A stretch of DNA of 64,000 nucleotides, from the NCBI GenBank assembly GCA_905221605.1, contig CAJNDS010000059.1:124001-188000 (forward strand), given 5' to 3'. The notes beneath the pieces were generated by a model that did no database searches, was not told the origin of the DNA, and was given only the letters and a program-made list of their open reading frames with translations. How positions within the stretch are numbered: position 1 is the first letter of the stretch; each line of letters begins with the position of its first letter. Below are positions 61,801 to 64,000 of this stretch, in pieces. The position numbers and the translations under genes are program-made. The DNA is from Symbiodinium natans. Lineage: Eukaryota; Sar; Dinophyceae; Suessiales; Symbiodiniaceae.

Positions 61801-64000
61801 CCTTATAGGGATTATCATTGGGGATACATAAAGGACTGTTAGTATGAGGGGGAACATCTTAAGTTTGGGGGTTTGAGGGCCCCTGAGCGGACGCCAAGGT
61901 ACACCGCCCGTTATATCCTGACGATGATGGGAATCTTTGCGGTGTACTGCGGCGCCTGGGCACCAGGAATGTGAGCGCATGCGGCGTCCCTTTCTGGTTG
62001 GTCATTTTGTGCGGATTCTTTTTGTTTGGGGCACTACGAAGCCCTCCCTAGACCCTAAACCCTAAACTTAAACCCTGAAACCCTAAAACCTTAAACCTTA
62101 ACCCCAGCACACAAAAGCCCCAAACCCCACACCCTCAACGATAATTGGCAGCCCCATCTGGGGATTGGACGGCTGCTACTCGAACCCTAAGGACCCAAAG
62201 CCACCCTTTAGCCCAGATTTTCGGGTTCAGGGTTCGGGGTTTAGGGTTTGGGGTGTCGTGTTTGGGCCGTATTGGTGCACCCGCAAGATGAGTAATTGTA
62301 AGCGCTTGCGCGCGCCGCCTCGGCGTCACAAAATTCAGCATATGGGGGGCGGGAGTGTTGGGTTAGGGGGAAGGAGACCGGATCCGGGTCTGCTTGTTCC
62401 AGATGCTTCTCGGCAGGAAGCCGACGCGAACTTGGAGACCCCAAACCCCAAATGGATCCGATGCCTGTCAGCATCATCATCTGACCCTTATGTTTCATCT
62501 GGAAATCCTCCTTCCCGAAACCCTGACATAGTCTGTTGTCGCTACAGGTCGTCCGGAGTGCTTGAATGAAACCCACTCAAAGCTGAGGCTTCCTTTATAA
62601 CGACTTCTTCTCCCTTGGCCTGACCCTCTTCCAGTCCCGTTGGACCGAGATCCCGGCGGATGCCCCACAGAGCCTTGGCTGAAGGCTTTTGGGGGTTTAG
62701 GGCGTATTTGGGGGACCTTCTTGTTTATCCCAAAACCCTAGACCCCCCAAAGCCACAAACCCTACAAGCTCCTAGGCCCTAAGCCCTTCAAGCGGCCGAG
62801 CACGTGTTGCCTCCTTCGGCCTTTCACCGCTAGGGTCTTTCCAGCGCAAAGCCTGGTTTAGGGCTGGGGTTACGTTTACAAGGCGCCTTATGTTGAAAAA
62901 AGACGGGTTTAACACACGGTAGACTAACCCATGAAGACAGGCAGTCAGAGACTACTGGGCATCCCAAGAAGTCCCCCAAAGAAGGGTCCTGCATTTAGAT
63001 CTATCCCCAATTCAACCTTTTCAGCCCCGTGGCAGCTCCAGGCATCAGGTGGTCACCTTGCAGCCGAAGTTCGACAAGGAGCCTTTGAAGTGAAAAGGGG
63101 AGGGGGAGGTGGGAGGCGTTTAGGGTTTCGGGTTTCGGGCTTAGGGTTTTGGGTTTAGGAGAAACTGTTTGCATCCCAGGAGAACCAGGGTGGCATGGGC
63201 CCATACCCATTCGGCCTGGATCCAGCCTGGTGCCTCGGCATGTTGGAAGTATACGACGATATATCATAATATGTCATACTAAGATAGCGTAGTAGACGTG
63301 GCAAAAGCGCAAGAATGTCAAGAGAGGAGACGCAACATGAAGAAAAGCTCAAAAATTGATACTTCACATGACCAAGAACACAAAATCCTAGGACGACAGC
63401 CCGAGCTCTCTTAATCTGCACCCCCCGACGCCGCGAGTCAAGTAGCTGCTGACCCGTCGGAGGATAAAGCACCCCTGCGCCAAAGGCACGGAGCGCAGAA
63501 TGAGCTGGTTTACCTCAACTCCATGAAGATGAAGACCTCTGTCGTCCTGGGGGTGGTGCAGATGTTCGTCGGCCTGTTGCTCCTGGGACCCATTAGAGGG
63601 AGGTTTCGGGATTACAAGGGCTCCTGTCGGGGTGCTTGTGGTGAGTACCTTCCTTGAGGATTTTTTCTTGAGGCGCGCTCTTTCCCTGGAAAAAAGAATG
63701 CCCCAAGGCTCCGCTTCGCAAATGCCCTCTACGAGAAGAACCGGGTGGACTTCTGGTGCGAATGCGCGCCCCGGAAGAGAGTTCTCGGGGTGGGGGGGGT
63801 GGTTGGGGGGGGGGGGGGGGAAGAGCCGTGCTTCAGGGTCGGTTCGGGGGCTTCGGGGTTGGAGGCTTCGAGGCCCGAAGTCCCTGGAGCCTGTGAAGTC
63901 CGAACTGCCTTCCAAGAAGGTCTTCCTCGGGTCTGCTATGAGCCCTAAGCATCCCGATGCCCCAGACCCTAAACTCTTGAACTCCTGAAACGCCTTAAGC
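54436..64000 (+). CDS. V-type H+-ATPase V0 subunit a, multi-exon, 3' end beyond window
   Basis: Subunit a is the membrane arm of the V0 proton channel. It couples ATP-driven rotation to proton entry and acidifies vacuoles and endosomes. Exon-by-exon translation follows the family order from the N-terminus (MGLLRSEPMKHGTLVVPVE) through MQFEDMNARDMHRPYKK, VVKNNVDAFLDQ, FIQFKENNAKLQ, GVIHQEEQDRFARMLFRATR, DPKTGREVHKSVFVIYFQ, KEKAIYATLNLFEG, RASCWYPAAEED, NEFTSIFQTLVDTYGLPR, QEANPALFTIVTFPFLF, YNDFFSLGLTLF, YPFGLDPAW and LNSMKMKTSVVLG. The family is about 800-870 residues; the window covers roughly the first 500-550, including the cytosolic domain and the first membrane helices. The essential C-terminal arginine lies outside. 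Exon phases fit at all 17 fully resolved junctions. Parts of the linker near residue 300 and before NEFTSIF are unassigned. Confidence 0.9.
55587..55890. repeat. Intron with fold-back telomere-like repeats
   Basis: GT-AG intron. The 5' half has GGGCTTAGGGTTTGAGG and similar words; the 3' half has CGAAACCCTAAACCCTGTAA and more CCCTAAA units running up to the acceptor. The two halves are imperfect reverse complements. Confidence 0.85.
55891..57662 (+). CDS. V-ATPase subunit a, exons 7-11
   Basis: Exons: 55891-55964, 56477-56626, 56720-56795, 57112-57180, 57564 to about 57662. Donors: GC, GC, GA, GT; the last is unresolved. Encodes GGDEDEFEFEAS, LETMFSSIAGVIHQEEQDRF, the VHKSVFVIYFQ strand, SAMSEKINKICRLA and SSFGVHTYRWPASRAAAQER. 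The start of the fourth of these exons (DHRLGG...) is the least certain. An exon linking to 59157 was not found between 57.7 and 59.1 kb. Confidence 0.8.
57181..57563. repeat. Intron with fold-back telomere-like repeats
   Basis: Starts GTTAGGGTTTAGGGCTG directly at the donor, so the telomere motif itself supplies the splice site. From about 57265 it switches to CCCAAACC and CCCTAAACG words. It includes six 9-bp units CATCCTAAA at 57455-57505. Confidence 0.85.
57663..59156. other. Intronic stretch with telomere, 9-bp and (CT)n repeats
   Basis: Contains (TTTAGGG)4 near 57677-57710, a GAGGGAGTC minisatellite at 57755-57830 and a (CT)n tract at 58768-58866. A missing exon of the V-ATPase gene should lie here but was not recognised. 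Confidence 0.7.
59157..60020 (+). CDS. V-ATPase subunit a, exons encoding EEWRLFCVKEKAIY to FASQRG
   Basis: Exons: 59157-59215, 59446-59484, 59702-59762, 59947 to about 60018. Donors: GC, GA, GA. The joined product reads SLIEEWRLFCVKEKAIYATL then NLFEGNMNLRASCWYPAAEE then DNIRALCTQHFASQRG, which matches the end of the family's cytosolic domain. Introns start and end at AGGCT and AGGAC direct repeats. Confidence 0.85.
60909..61951 (+). CDS. V-ATPase subunit a, exons entering the membrane domain
   Basis: Exons: about 60909-60981, 61268-61330, 61488 to about 61566, about 61878-61951. Donors: GT, GT, one unresolved, GC. Encodes FTSIFQTLVDTYGLPR, then YQEANPALFTIVTFPFLFG (first membrane helix), then YGDIGHGLMLLSVGIFAMV (second helix) and RYILTMMGIFAVYCG (third). 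The intron at 61331-61487 holds a (CT)n microsatellite. Confidence 0.9.
61358..61415. repeat. (CT)n microsatellite in an intron
   Basis: About 55 bp of CT dinucleotides with a few CA interruptions. A second tract of this type is at 58768-58866. Confidence 0.95.
62588..63775 (+). CDS. V-ATPase subunit a, last exons in window
   Basis: Exons: 62588 to about 62675, 63180-63229, 63486 to about 63590, 63708 to about 63770; a further one may start near 63914 (KKVFLGSAM). Encodes FLYNDFFSLGLTLFQSRW, MGPYPFGLDPAW, HGAQNELVYLNSMKMKTSVV and RFANALYEKNRVDFWCECAP. The 63230-63485 intron is GT-AG. The coding region continues beyond 64000. Confidence 0.85.

Overview
The window looks like nuclear DNA of a dinoflagellate, most likely of the Symbiodiniaceae type. 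Five observations support this. A multi-exon V-ATPase gene uses GC, GA and GT splice donors, and its acceptors are nearly always AG followed by G. Telomere-type TTTAGGG/CCCTAAA repeats are abundant. A degenerate copy of the dinoflagellate spliced leader lies at 23061-23081. Several long genes have no introns. Mobile elements and tandem repeats fill much of the rest. No rRNA, tRNA or CRISPR array was recognised. All gene calls come from reading the sequence; no database search was run.

Layout. 1-0.6 kb: end of a tyrosine-recombinase gene, then direct repeats. 3.86-4.22 kb: 11-bp minisatellite. 4.5-5.6 kb: a Pro/Ser- then Lys/Ala-rich gene with an apparent one-base frameshift. 6.0-14.2 kb: a Polinton/Maverick-like remnant (integrase on +, protein-primed family B DNA polymerase on -, plus one small - strand ORF) lying between two unrelated tandem arrays that both have a period of about 142 bp. 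14.6-25.5 kb: a block bounded by inverted repeats of about 220 bp, holding a recent Ty1/copia LTR retrotransposon (15933-22329). Its polyprotein ends in a methyltransferase-like extension. 23-33.7 kb: spliced-leader relic, minisatellites, a SINE-like poly(A) family, a decayed non-LTR retrotransposon RNase H region, and one arm of a duplication whose second arm is at 42.4-43.8 kb.

34.1-41.2 kb holds two long uninterrupted genes: an RCC1-like propeller protein with ten repeats, and a large membrane protein with 28 four-cysteine modules. 46.6-47.1 kb holds a plausible two-exon gene on the minus strand. 52.5-53.3 kb holds a secreted laminin-G/concanavalin-like protein. From 54436 to the end runs the 5' part of the V-ATPase V0 subunit a gene. 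At least 23 exons were found, 21 introns can be placed between them, and the gene continues past the window.

The most striking signal is in that V-ATPase gene. Its introns are rich in degenerate telomere repeats, often G-rich in one half and C-rich in the other, so the intron RNA could fold back. Many introns also start and end at short direct repeats built on AGG. This fits introner-like intron insertion or telomere-sequence capture, and is the best candidate here for something undescribed.
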